Below, one piece after another: positions 41,217 to 49,763 of a stretch of DNA of 64,000 bases (within the stretch, counting starts at the first letter, position 1; each line of letters starts with the position of its first letter). This stretch comes from Desulfosporosinus youngiae DSM 17734. Its GTDB lineage: Bacteria > Bacillota > Desulfitobacteriia > Desulfitobacteriales > Desulfitobacteriaceae. The notes below the pieces were generated by a model. The model had not been told where the DNA came from. It saw only the letters and a list, made by a program, of their open reading frames with translations, and ran no database searches. The position numbers and the translations under genes are program-made. The stretch covers positions 2,066,226 through 2,130,225 of the forward strand of contig NZ_CM001441.1 in the NCBI RefSeq assembly GCF_000244895.1. The letters run 5' to 3'.

Positions 41217-44200
41217 ATGTTTTTAACAGATATCAGCCTGAAACGGCCTGTATTTGCCACGGTAATAGTTATCGCTTTGCTTGCCCTGGGTGCTTTAAGT
41301 TATATAGGTCTGCCCATCAACGAAAATCCTGAGGTCGATGTTCCTATGATAACCGTTACCATTTCCCTGCCTGGAACTGCAGCAGAACAGCTGGAATCAA
41401 AAGTGACAAAAAAAGTTGAGGAAGCTGTCGGACAAATTTCAGGAGTGAAACACATTTCCTCCACTATTACGGAATCGTTCTCCCAGACAATGATTCAGTT
41501 TAGTTTTGATACACAAGTCAATGTGGCTGCGCAAGAAGTTAAAGATAAAATAAGCAGTATACGGGATGCTTTACCACAGGACATTAATGAACCCATTGTT
41601 CAAAAGTTTGACTTAGCTGCCGTACCCATTATATCTTTCGTGGTCACTGGCCCTCTTTCCAACAAGGACTTATCTCAAGTGGTCGAAGATCAGATCACCA
41701 AAAAACTAAATACGGTTAAAGGTGTTGGATCGGTTACCACCTATGGTGCGCAAATCAGGGAGATACATATCAAACTCGATAAAGAAAAAATGGCGGCTCT
41801 GAATGTGACAACTGCGGAAATCACCCAGAGCCTGCAAAGTGACAACATAGACAGAGCCAGTGGAAACGTTTCCAACGGTAATAAAGAAGTTTCCCTCAGA
41901 ACGAATGGTACGGTCAAAGAAGTTAATGATTTCTTGAATATTTTAGTCGCCAATCGTAACGGTACTGAACTTAGAATCAAAGATATTGCCCAAGTGGAAG
42001 ATACTGTTAAGGAGCGGGACAGTTTATCCTATTATAAAGGTGAAGAATCGATTGGTATTGATATTGTCAAACAATCCGGTGAAAATACCACCCAAGTCGT
42101 GGATGCTCTTAAAGTGAAACTTGCAGAGATTCAAGCGTCACTGCCTAAAGATGTAAAACTGGATATTGTCGATGACAATTCGCTGGTCATACGAGAGTCC
42201 GTGAGTGAAGTTCAGAAAACGTTGCTGGAAGGTTGTATTCTGGCGGTTCTCGTGGTTTTCGTCTTCCTGCGGAATGGGGCAAGCACGGCTATCAGTGCAA
42301 TTTCACTGCCCACCTCGATTATCACGACCTTTGCCGCTATGAAACTGATGAACTTTTCACTCAACAGCGTGTCACTAATGGGCCTTTCCTTAGCGGTTGG
42401 ATTGCTCATTGATGATGCAATAGTTGTCGTTGAGAACATTGTACGTCACATCAATATGGGAAAATATCCAATGCAAGCAGCGAAAGACGGTGCGAGCGAG
42501 ATTGGACTGGCGGTGACGGCTACAACCTTTACCATAGTTGCTGTCTTTTTTCCTATTACCATGGTTGAGGGATCGATCGGGGTCTACTTCGCGGAATTTG
42601 GTCTAACGGTCGCTTTCAGCGTCTTGATTTCGTTATTTATATCCTTTACCTTAGTGCCGTTGATGGCGTCTAAATATATAAAAAGTGAAAATGATGATAA
42701 AAATAAAAAACACGGTCCCCTGGGTAAATTTTTAATATGGTTCAATCACTTGTTTGTTAAACTTGCCGGAGTCTATACAACCCTTCTCAGTGTAGCACTG
42801 AAGCATAGGATTAAAACCATAGCTATTGCAACTGCAATGTTCTTCGGCAGTTTGCTCCTTCTTAACTTCATTAATCCTAGTTTTCTAGAATCCTCAGACA
42901 ACGGAAAGATCACAATAGCAGCGGCAACAGATGGAGGGACAACACTGACGAGCGCTGCAGAAACAACTAAAAAAATGGAAAGTATTCTTAATAAATATCC
43001 TGAGGTAGTGCACCTGTACTCGACGGTTACACCCAGCAACATCAACATTAGCGTACAGCTTATCGATAAGAATGCCAGAAAAGAGACCTTAAGTGAAACT
43101 GCCCATAAAATGCGGGAGAGTTTAAAGCAGATTCCGGGGATTACCCTTTCTATGGCGACTGGTTCAACTCTGGGTGGAGAAGCGAAGGACGCTGAGTACC
43201 ATTTTACCGGCGATGACTTTGAGCAACTTTTAAACTACTCGCAACAAGCGGTGAGCACCATAAAGAGAATTCCTGGGGCAGTTGATGTAAGCATGAGCTA
43301 TAAGACTGGCAAAGCAGAAGCAACCCTTGAAGTGGATCGTGATCGGGCGGCTGATCTCGGTGTGAGTCCACTGGTCGTAGCCAATACGTTGGAGACCCTC
43401 TTTAATGGTTCTCTTGTAACCCAATATGAAACAGAAAAAGATCGCTATGATGTTAAACTATTGCTCCAAAATGATCAAAGAAAGGACTTTGACAGCTTAA
43501 AAGGGATTTATGTGCCTGGTTCAAATAACAGTATGGTTCCTCTTGATCAGGTCACAAAGCAGGTTTTTGCCACGGGCTCTACGACCATCAATAGGTATGA
43601 TAAGGCCAGAGAAATTCAAGTGACGGCCAATGTCTTTGGAGTTGCAGCGGGTGACTTTAACACTCAAATTAAAGCAGCGTTGGAAAATGAAACAAAAATG
43701 CCTGCTGGAGTCAGTCTGGTTAGCGGAGGAGAACAGGAAGCGATGGAGGAAGCTATCCCTGGCTTAATGAAAGCACTATTTTTAGGAATTCTGTTCATAT
43801 ACTTGATCCTTGCCGCCCTGTTTGAAAGTTTTATTGATCCCTTGGCGATTGTCTTCGCTTTGCCCTTCGGTATTATTGGAGCCCTGTTAGCCCTGTTTCT
43901 GACCGGCAGCAGTTTAAGTATGATGACATTTATTGGCATTATCATGTTAATGGGACTGGTCACTAAAAATGCGATTTTGCTGGTTGACTATGCTAAGCAA
44001 AAGCTAGGCGACGGAGAAGAACTAAGCGCCGCATTACTTCTGGCGGCATCTACACGACTTAGGCCTATTATTATGACGACTTTAGCGATGATTTTCGGTA
44101 TGCTTCCTACAGCACTCTCCACAGGATTAGGATCTGAAGGACGCTCACCCATGGCTTATGCCATTATTGGTGGGTTAATTACATCAACTTTTTTAACACT

Positions 44201-44285
44201 CATAGTTGTACCTGTAATTTATACGTTGTTGGATGATGCTAAAGGCTTTTTTCGCAAGAAAGAGTTTACGGGTCTGTTTCACTAG
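41217..44285 (+). CDS. RND efflux transporter (HAE1/AcrB-like)
   Basis: 1022 residues, full length. Starts MFLTDISLKRPVFATVIVIAL; the conserved TM4 proton-relay segment is GLSLAVGLLIDDAIVVVENI, with its paired aspartates; later the usual GLVTKNAILLVDYAKQ and TTLAMIFGMLPTAL. Two large extracytoplasmic loops follow TM1 and TM7. It exports hydrophobic drugs or metabolites by proton antiport. RND pumps are less common in Firmicutes; no outer-membrane factor gene is adjacent. Confidence 0.93.
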   Translation: MFLTDISLKRPVFATVIVIALLALGALSYIGLPINENPEVDVPMITVTISLPGTAAEQLESKVTKKVEEAVGQISGVKHISSTITESFSQTMIQFSFDTQVNVAAQEVKDKISSIRDALPQDINEPIVQKFDLAAVPIISFVVTGPLSNKDLSQVVEDQITKKLNTVKGVGSVTTYGAQIREIHIKLDKEKMAALNVTTAEITQSLQSDNIDRASGNVSNGNKEVSLRTNGTVKEVNDFLNILVANRNGTELRIKDIAQVEDTVKERDSLSYYKGEESIGIDIVKQSGENTTQVVDALKVKLAEIQASLPKDVKLDIVDDNSLVIRESVSEVQKTLLEGCILAVLVVFVFLRNGASTAISAISLPTSIITTFAAMKLMNFSLNSVSLMGLSLAVGLLIDDAIVVVENIVRHINMGKYPMQAAKDGASEIGLAVTATTFTIVAVFFPITMVEGSIGVYFAEFGLTVAFSVLISLFISFTLVPLMASKYIKSENDDKNKKHGPLGKFLIWFNHLFVKLAGVYTTLLSVALKHRIKTIAIATAMFFGSLLLLNFINPSFLESSDNGKITIAAATDGGTTLTSAAETTKKMESILNKYPEVVHLYSTVTPSNINISVQLIDKNARKETLSETAHKMRESLKQIPGITLSMATGSTLGGEAKDAEYHFTGDDFEQLLNYSQQAVSTIKRIPGAVDVSMSYKTGKAEATLEVDRDRAADLGVSPLVVANTLETLFNGSLVTQYETEKDRYDVKLLLQNDQRKDFDSLKGIYVPGSNNSMVPLDQVTKQVFATGSTTINRYDKAREIQVTANVFGVAAGDFNTQIKAALENETKMPAGVSLVSGGEQEAMEEAIPGLMKALFLGILFIYLILAALFESFIDPLAIVFALPFGIIGALLALFLTGSSLSMMTFIGIIMLMGLVTKNAILLVDYAKQKLGDGEELSAALLLAASTRLRPIIMTTLAMIFGMLPTALSTGLGSEGRSPMAYAIIGGLITSTFLTLIVVPVIYTLLDDAKGFFRKKEFTGLFH

Positions 44286-44361
44286 CGATTAGTTTTTCAA
44301 CACTTGATGCAATTTGTAAAACCCTGTCATCTTGTTTTATGGGCAAAACCAATGTGACAGA

Positions 44362-44388
44362 AAGAGCACCGAACGGTTCGGTGCTCTT
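44362..44388. terminator. Long near-perfect palindrome after the RND gene
   Basis: AAGAGCACCGAAC-g-GTTCGGTGCTCTT (13-1-13). It could terminate the RND operon but lacks a good T-run. Its core ACCGAACGGTTCGGT differs from the TetR operators by one inserted T, so it may also bind the repressor. Confidence 0.5.
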
Positions 44389-44428
44389 AGTAATAATGTC
44401 AAACATAAAATGCTCCTGCAAAAAATTC

Positions 44429-44617
44429 TCAGAAGGAATCATCTAATATTTCAGGATAAGTCAGGACCATTCGGACGACCTTATTTTCCGGTTTAATATC
44501 CGTCAGGGATTGCCCTTCCTTCAGGTCGAATTGAAAATACAAAGCTGCTGCACCTTCGACCTTAAACATTCCATAAATTTTGCCTGTGGATGCTCACAGG
44601 CTCGATGTATCTCCCAT
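44429..44617 (-). pseudogene. Small gene with an internal stop
   Basis: AGGAG precedes an ATG (44617); after seven codons there is a TGA, then the same frame runs open through GKIYGMFKVEGAAALYFQFD and DIKPENKVVRMVLTYPEILD to a stop at 44429. About 62 codons in all. The family is not recognised. A nonsense mutation is the simplest reading. Confidence 0.45.
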
Positions 44618-44660
44618 TTTTAGCACTCCTTTTCTCCATACTGAATTTATACCGCTAAAC

Positions 44661-44780
44661 AAGTATCACAAGATGTTTGTTGAGAAATGGTATTTGATTC
44701 TCTATCAGCTTAAGGATCAGACGGTGTATGTTGACTATATCGTGGATTGCAGGTAGCATTATGAATGGCTGGTAAAGTAA
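44661..44780 (+). pseudogene. RelE/ParE-type toxin C-terminal remnant
   Basis: The frame KYHKMFVEKWYLILYQL, then VYVDYIVDCR-stop-HYEWLVK, matches the last two strands of RelE/ParE-like toxins (V-Y-V-x-x-I-x-D-x-R-Q-x-Y). The expected CAG codon is a TAG. The N-terminal half is missing, and no antitoxin is visible nearby. Confidence 0.6.
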
Positions 44781-44832
44781 AATTATTTATACTAACATGC
44801 AGACAAACAGGAATTTAAACAAGGGAGTTTTT

Positions 44833-45348
44833 ATGAATAACAAGGAAATAACAAGCAAAGAAAGCCTAATTGCTGTTCTAAATTTATTAGAAGATTTAAA
44901 CATAAAATACTGGGTTGATGGAGGATGGGGTGTTGATATCCTGACTGGAAAACAAAACAGGGAGCACAGGGATATTGACATTGATTTCGATAGTGATTTT
45001 GAGGAAGTTCTATTAGATGCACTAAAAGATAAGGGATATAAAATCACGACTGATTGGAGTCCTTCTCGTATTGAACTACACCACCCTGAGTTAGGCTATT
45101 TAGATATACATCCCTTGATAATCAACGAAGACGGAAGTGCTAAGCAGGCTGATCCATACGGTGGCTGGTATCAGTTTGAAGCAAAATGGTTCTCCAGGGC
45201 ATTATTTGAGGGTAGGGTTATACCTTGTATTTCCGCAGAAGCTCAAAAGTTATTTCACAGCGGATATGAACTGAGGGAAGTTGACCATATTGATATTAAA
45301 AATCTTGAATCTATTAATACAGCTTTAGATGAAGGAGATCGCAGTTGA
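44833..45348 (+). CDS. Lincosamide nucleotidyltransferase-like protein (Lnu/LinA type)
   Basis: 171 residues from the ATG at 44833 (AAGGGAG upstream). The nucleotidyltransferase motif is KYWVDGGWGVDILTGKQNREHRDIDID, with catalytic aspartates in HRDIDID; then YLDIHPLIINEDGSAKQADP and GRVIPCISAEAQKLFHSGYEL (short landmarks: WVDGGWGVDIL, HRDIDID, LDIHP). These fit the LnuA/LinA family, which adenylylates lincomycin and clindamycin. It overlaps an aminoglycoside nucleotidyltransferase gene by 4 bp. Confidence 0.82.
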   Translation: MNNKEITSKESLIAVLNLLEDLNIKYWVDGGWGVDILTGKQNREHRDIDIDFDSDFEEVLLDALKDKGYKITTDWSPSRIELHHPELGYLDIHPLIINEDGSAKQADPYGGWYQFEAKWFSRALFEGRVIPCISAEAQKLFHSGYELREVDHIDIKNLESINTALDEGDRS

Positions 45349-46139
45349 GAATAGGTTTGAATAACAAAGAAATACCTAAAGAAGCGATTGGAGCATTAGA
45401 AATCATCGAGGAACTGCTTGATAGTGACAGTGTATTAGTGGGGGTATATTTATACGGTTCTGCTGTAACGGAAGGTTTACGCATTAATAGCGATGTAGAT
45501 ATTTTGGTGGTAATGAATCATAGTTTATCGGAAAGAACTCGCAGAGAGCTTACCGATAGGCTGATGCTTATATCCGGGAAAATCGGCAACACAAATGCTA
45601 TGAGACCACTTGAAGTTGTAGTTATTAATCAAAAAGAGGTTGTTCCTTGGCATTTCCCCCCCAGATATGAATTCATGTATGGCGAGTGGCTAAGAGAGCA
45701 GTTTGAAAAGGGAGAAATTCCTCAACCAACGTATGATCCGGATTTAGCAATTCTTCTGGCTCAAGTAAGAAAACATAGCGTTAATCTTTTCGGACCCAAA
45801 GCAACGGAAGTACTTGAGCCTGTACCAATAAGAGATATTCGAAGAGCTATTAAAGAATCTTTACCTGGGTTGATAGCGGATATTAAAGGTGACGAACGCA
45901 ATGTGATTTTAACGTTAGCCAGAATGCTGCTGACAGCCTCTACCGGTGAAATTCGCTCAAAAGATCGGGCGGCAGAATGGGTAATACCTCAATTGCCTCC
46001 TGAGCAGGCAGCTTTACTCAACTTAGCCGGCAAAGCCTATCGAGGAGAGTATCTTGATAAGTGGGAAGGGCTGGAGTCCGAGGTGGCTTCACTGGTTAAT
46101 GATCTGAAAAAGTCAATAGAGTCTTGTCTTAATATCTGA
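45345..46139 (+). CDS. Aminoglycoside nucleotidyltransferase, AadA/ANT(9)-like
   Basis: 264 residues, TTG start overlapping the lnu-like gene. The nucleotidyltransferase motif VYLYGSAVTEGLRINSDVDILVV (GSA...SDVD) is intact. The C-terminal helical domain with EVLEPVPIRDIRRAIKESLP and ILTLARMLLTASTGEI is typical of AadA-type ANT(3'')/ANT(9) enzymes that adenylylate streptomycin/spectinomycin. Translationally coupled with the upstream gene, giving a possible two-gene resistance unit. Confidence 0.85.
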   Translation: MRIGLNNKEIPKEAIGALEIIEELLDSDSVLVGVYLYGSAVTEGLRINSDVDILVVMNHSLSERTRRELTDRLMLISGKIGNTNAMRPLEVVVINQKEVVPWHFPPRYEFMYGEWLREQFEKGEIPQPTYDPDLAILLAQVRKHSVNLFGPKATEVLEPVPIRDIRRAIKESLPGLIADIKGDERNVILTLARMLLTASTGEIRSKDRAAEWVIPQLPPEQAALLNLAGKAYRGEYLDKWEGLESEVASLVNDLKKSIESCLNI

Positions 46140-46159
46140 GAACATTTCAATTTCAAATC

Positions 46160-46220
46160 CGCTCGGGGGTTCCGGGGGGAGCAGGGCTTGGCCTGGCCAT
46201 CTGTCAAGCGCAGCTCATTC
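46160..46220 (+). pseudogene. Histidine kinase C-terminal fragment
   Basis: RSGVPGGAGLGLAICQAQLI, the G box of a sensor kinase, about 20 codons. It follows the resistance genes directly and joins the signal peptidase fragment. Confidence 0.5.
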
Positions 46221-46224
46221 TTCC

Positions 46225-46455
46225 GATGATTTTATCAAGCGCCTGATCGCTTTGCCCGGAGATACGGTGGAAATCCGCGATCATAAGACCTATATTAACA
46301 GGCAGGTTATTGATGAGCCTTATGTGGCGGAACCTCAGATTAAAACTATGGAACCGGTGGTGGTTCCGGAAGGGAACGTCTTTGTAATGGGCGATAATCG
46401 CAATTACAGCAACGACTCCCGGGAATATGAAGCAATTCCAGCCTCGCAACGTTAA
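46225..46455 (+). pseudogene. lepB: Signal peptidase I fragment
   Basis: The frame DDFIKRLIALPGDTVEIRDH carries the catalytic-lysine box (KRLIALPGDTV), and VFVMGDNRNYSNDSRE is box E of signal peptidase I. The N-terminal anchor and catalytic serine are missing, and the end is cut at EAIPASQR. About 77 codons remain. Confidence 0.8.
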
Positions 46456-46590
46456 ATCCACCTGATTCAGCCAGGTGTGTTGTTTAATTAATCAGAATAG
46501 AGTCGGGATTAATATTTATGAATAGACGTGATTTAACGCTTGCCTTATTGGTTGTAACAGTCAATAAGGGTGGTAAGGAGGTAATGGTGT

Positions 46591-46869
46591 GTGAGTGATT
46601 TCATTGACAGACTGAAACGTGGTAAAAAGGCCATCCAACAGGCAATGGATAAAAGAGGGGAGTTTCGGGCAGGGGGAAAGCAAATTGTCTGTCCACATTG
46701 CAGCAATGTTTTATTCGAAAAAGGTGAAGCCCAACTGAATACACAGGGGGCTACTTTTTTAGGTTTAGATTGGCTGAATAAATCAGCTTCTCTTTTAGTA
46801 TGTACAAATTGCGGTCTTATCCAGTGGTTTATCATCCAACTGGAGAAAATTCAGAAAAGCCAAGATTAA
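46591..46869 (+). CDS. Small zinc-ribbon protein
   Basis: 92 residues, GTG start after AAGGAGG. Basic N-terminus (DRLKRGKKAIQQAMDKRG), then two CxxC knuckles, IVCPHCSNVLFEKG and LVCTNCGLIQWF, 36 residues apart, forming a zinc ribbon. A typical Firmicute hypothetical; nucleic-acid binding is possible. Confidence 0.7.
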   Translation: MSDFIDRLKRGKKAIQQAMDKRGEFRAGGKQIVCPHCSNVLFEKGEAQLNTQGATFLGLDWLNKSASLLVCTNCGLIQWFIIQLEKIQKSQD

Positions 46870-46978
46870 ATGTTAGTCTGAACAAGACTTGCTGCTGTTG
46901 GCCTATACGGAAATTGAACAAAAGCAGTCAAGCTAAAAAAACTTGGGTTGTTGCATATAAGTTAAGAGGGGGGATTGG

Positions 46979-47929
46979 ATGAGGAAAACGATGGCCTATC
47001 TAGGCTATGGATTAGGTCTGATGCTGCTTGTGTATTATGGCTTGGATTATCAGGAAGCACTGCATATTGAAGCAGGCAGAAACTATGACCCGTTTCCATT
47101 AATGCAGTTTAGTTATGTTTATTCCCTGGTGATTGGTATGTATATTGCTTTGCCTGGATTTATAAGGAGAATGACCCTGAAAGGAACGTTATCTGTTAAC
47201 TGGTTAAAGATCTTGATTCTCGGAATACCGATGTTGTTAATCAGTGCTTCAGGTATCCTGTTTTATTATTCCGTTTCATCGCAGCTTAATTCATTAATCA
47301 GATGGGTATATCTCAAGTATAATATGACGGGAACCATTTTAATTGGAGTAGCTTGCGGATACACCTTACTAAACTCGATTGTCAAAAAAGAGAGCGAACA
47401 GGACATTGTCCCGGTTGTTAAGTCTCGCATTGCCAAAATCGCTGTCCTGCTTATCTTAGGATCTTCTTTACTTTATGTTGCTTTGAGCGGATTCCTTCAT
47501 CCTATGAAGCTTGTGGATGTTCAAGCGGAAATTGTAACAAATGATGACCAAACCGGATATTTAGCCAACGATGGAAAGGATAAAGTTTACTTTATACGCA
47601 CAGAGATTAATTACCGGTTGAAGTTCGAGAATATGCCGGTCCGATCTATCAGGCAACTGGGTGAGGAGCTCCAGATAAAGGTTGAACCTCAAGAAGAATT
47701 ACGCAGCTTATTTTCAGAGGATATTTTTAAGCAACCGGATGGCCATGGGCTTTCCGGCAGCGGTAAGGAGAAGGAAATAACCCTTACCTACACAATCGGA
47801 TCCATTGACCCGGAAGGCAATAATGTTGATATACCTCCGCCCTCCCCGGAGGTTTTGGAAGAGATCCAGGATCGTTTATATAATGCTGAATTAGTCGTAG
47901 AGCTTAGTGATACGGATACAAAAAGATAA
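46979..47929 (+). CDS. Membrane protein of unknown function
   Basis: 316 residues, ATG after GAGGGGGG. Four or five TM helices (about 5-22, 40-60, 76-95, 114-130, 150-170), followed by a ~145-residue soluble, acidic C-terminal domain (EINYRLKFENMPVRSIRQLG, PPPSPEVLEEIQDRLYN). No family recognised. It may be co-transcribed with the zinc-ribbon gene. Confidence 0.6.
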   Translation: MRKTMAYLGYGLGLMLLVYYGLDYQEALHIEAGRNYDPFPLMQFSYVYSLVIGMYIALPGFIRRMTLKGTLSVNWLKILILGIPMLLISASGILFYYSVSSQLNSLIRWVYLKYNMTGTILIGVACGYTLLNSIVKKESEQDIVPVVKSRIAKIAVLLILGSSLLYVALSGFLHPMKLVDVQAEIVTNDDQTGYLANDGKDKVYFIRTEINYRLKFENMPVRSIRQLGEELQIKVEPQEELRSLFSEDIFKQPDGHGLSGSGKEKEITLTYTIGSIDPEGNNVDIPPPSPEVLEEIQDRLYNAELVVELSDTDTKR

Positions 47930-48250
47930 AATTTATTGGATTATAAAGGGAATTAGCTCTTAAACTAAGCAATGGTTTCTATGATTGGAGATTAAAGAGG
48001 TAAGCATAGCTGTTTGTTTTTCCCGCGTTTTTGTCCCTGGCATCAACTGTTATTATCGGTGCTCGCCGATTTCATCGTGGCCATGATGTGCGGACACTTG
48101 ATTGATTTTTGCTTGTATAGTAGAATATTAGAAATTACTTAATTATTGATACATTATTTCCATATAAAATCACGGAGGTAGGATATTTTTGGACATGCCC
48201 CCTGGAAACAGTTACATAAGCATATGCGCAGTAAAAACGAGGAGATAAGT

Positions 48251-48559
48251 ATGGAAAAAAAAGCAAAACAGATCGCAGAGCTTTTGAAAGTATTAGCTAA
48301 TGAAAACCGTTTGCTGATTTTGTGTGTGTTGATGAAAGAGCCCCAAACTGTCGGCAAAATCGCTGAGAAAGTCCCTAATATTACACAGTCGGCATTATCA
48401 CAGCACTTGGCGCTTTTGAAAGCCCATAGGATACTGGATTTTACTAAAAATGGTCAAAACATTACCTATTCCATCGCTGACCACAGGGTCGAGGAAATTA
48501 TCCAAATACTGAAAAAACATTATTGTGATTTTAGGGAGGATAAAAACTATGCTGAATAA
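48251..48559 (+). CDS. ArsR family transcriptional regulator
   Basis: 102 residues from the ATG at 48251 (GAGGAG upstream). Winged helix: LLKVLANENRLLILCVLMKE, VPNITQSALSQHLALLKAHR. It has no metal-binding CxC at alpha-3; a single Cys occurs in ILCVLM and another in HYCDF. It leads an operon of methyltransferase, CcdA and TlpA genes, which suggests redox or metal(loid) control. The 320-bp region before it (47930-48250) holds no gene. Confidence 0.88.
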   Translation: MEKKAKQIAELLKVLANENRLLILCVLMKEPQTVGKIAEKVPNITQSALSQHLALLKAHRILDFTKNGQNITYSIADHRVEEIIQILKKHYCDFREDKNYAE

Positions 48560-49085
48560 GCTTGAAAACCCGGAGCGGGTTACAGAATTAAATCCTAAGG
48601 AAACCCTAATCAAAATAGGGCTGTCAGGGCATGACGTGTTGTGTGACATAGGTGCCGGAACAGGTATATTTACTTATGCTGCTGCCGGAATTACGGCAGA
48701 CACTATTTATGCCATTGAAATATCAGAGGCAATGCGTGAGATATTACACTTAAAAAACAATATCCCAAATGTCAGGATAGAAGATTCCGTTCAGAAAGTT
48801 CCAACAGACTCTTGTGATGTTGTGCTGCTATGCACAGTTTTGCATGAATTGGACAACATCCCTGCTATGATGCAGGAAATAAAACGCATTATGAAACATA
48901 ACGGGGTATTGGCAATCATTGAATTTCATAAAGAAGTAACGCCTATGGGGCCGCCTGTGGAGCGCAGAATTTCTGAAAGGGAGACAGTTGAAACCTTAAG
49001 TATCAATGAATTTGTAAAAATTAAGGGGCATAAATTAGGCGGAAATTTTTATTGTTTGGTTTTTAAACAGGCAAAGGTGTATTAG
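48549..49085 (+). CDS. Class I SAM-dependent methyltransferase
   Basis: 178 residues from the ATG at 48549, overlapping the ArsR stop; GGGAGG upstream. SAM-binding motif I is VLCDIGAGTGIFTYAAA, motif II around IYAIEISEAM, motif III DVVLLCTVLHELDNI, post-III LAIIEFHKE. The substrate is unknown; the ArsR/CcdA/TlpA context hints at metal(loid) or small-molecule methylation. Confidence 0.85.
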   Translation: MLNKLENPERVTELNPKETLIKIGLSGHDVLCDIGAGTGIFTYAAAGITADTIYAIEISEAMREILHLKNNIPNVRIEDSVQKVPTDSCDVVLLCTVLHELDNIPAMMQEIKRIMKHNGVLAIIEFHKEVTPMGPPVERRISERETVETLSINEFVKIKGHKLGGNFYCLVFKQAKVY

Positions 49086-49086
49086 T

Positions 49087-49752
49087 ATGCAATTTATTCT
49101 GTTATTTTTAGAAGGTATTATTACCTTCATATCACCTTGTCTTTTGCCCATGCTGCCTATCTATGTATCGTATTTTGCAGCAGGTGAAGTCAATGGCAGA
49201 AAAACACTCACCAATGCAATTGGCTTCGTTTTAGGGTTTACCATCGTTTTTACGATAATGGGTGCTTTTGCAGGGAGTATGGGAAGACTGATACGTGATT
49301 ACACAACCATTCTCAATATTGGCACAGGCCTGATTGTCATTGTATTTGGCCTGAATTTTTTAGGGATTTTAAAAATAGGATTTCTAAACCGTATAAGCCC
49401 TAAAAATGCGGCTGTAAAAAATCTTGGTTTTTTTTCAGCCATGGTCTTAGGGCTGGTGTTTTCGATTAGCTGGACACCCTGTGTAGGTGCGTTTCTGGGT
49501 TCTGCTTTGTTAATGGCGTCGCTGGAAGGATCATCGCTGCAAGGAATTTTTATGCTGCTTACCTTTTCGTTAGGGCTGGGGATTCCCTTTGTCGCAAGTG
49601 CGCTCTTAATTGACCAGCTAAAAGGTGCCTTCGATTTTATTAAGAGGAATTACCGGATCATCAATTTCCTGTCCGGCGGATTGCTCATTGTCGTCGGTCT
49701 GCTGATGGCAACGGGATATATGGGTTATTTCCTGTCACTTTTAACGTTTTAG
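49087..49752 (+). CDS. CcdA-type thiol:disulfide transporter
   Basis: 221 residues with six TM helices. TM1 holds ITFISPCLLPMLPIYVSYF (proline-flanked Cys) and TM4 SISWTPCVGAFLGSALL (second Cys), the two redox cysteines of CcdA/DsbD-beta. It passes electrons from cytoplasmic thioredoxin outward, here most likely to the TlpA-like protein encoded next. It starts 1 bp after the methyltransferase stop. Confidence 0.92.
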   Translation: MQFILLFLEGIITFISPCLLPMLPIYVSYFAAGEVNGRKTLTNAIGFVLGFTIVFTIMGAFAGSMGRLIRDYTTILNIGTGLIVIVFGLNFLGILKIGFLNRISPKNAAVKNLGFFSAMVLGLVFSISWTPCVGAFLGSALLMASLEGSSLQGIFMLLTFSLGLGIPFVASALLIDQLKGAFDFIKRNYRIINFLSGGLLIVVGLLMATGYMGYFLSLLTF

Positions 49753-49763
49753 GGGGCATATTT

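Noticed and set aside
44362-44388. Simple terminator only
   Set aside because: The palindrome lacks a T-run and contains a TetR-operator-like core, so I recorded it as ambiguous rather than as a plain terminator.
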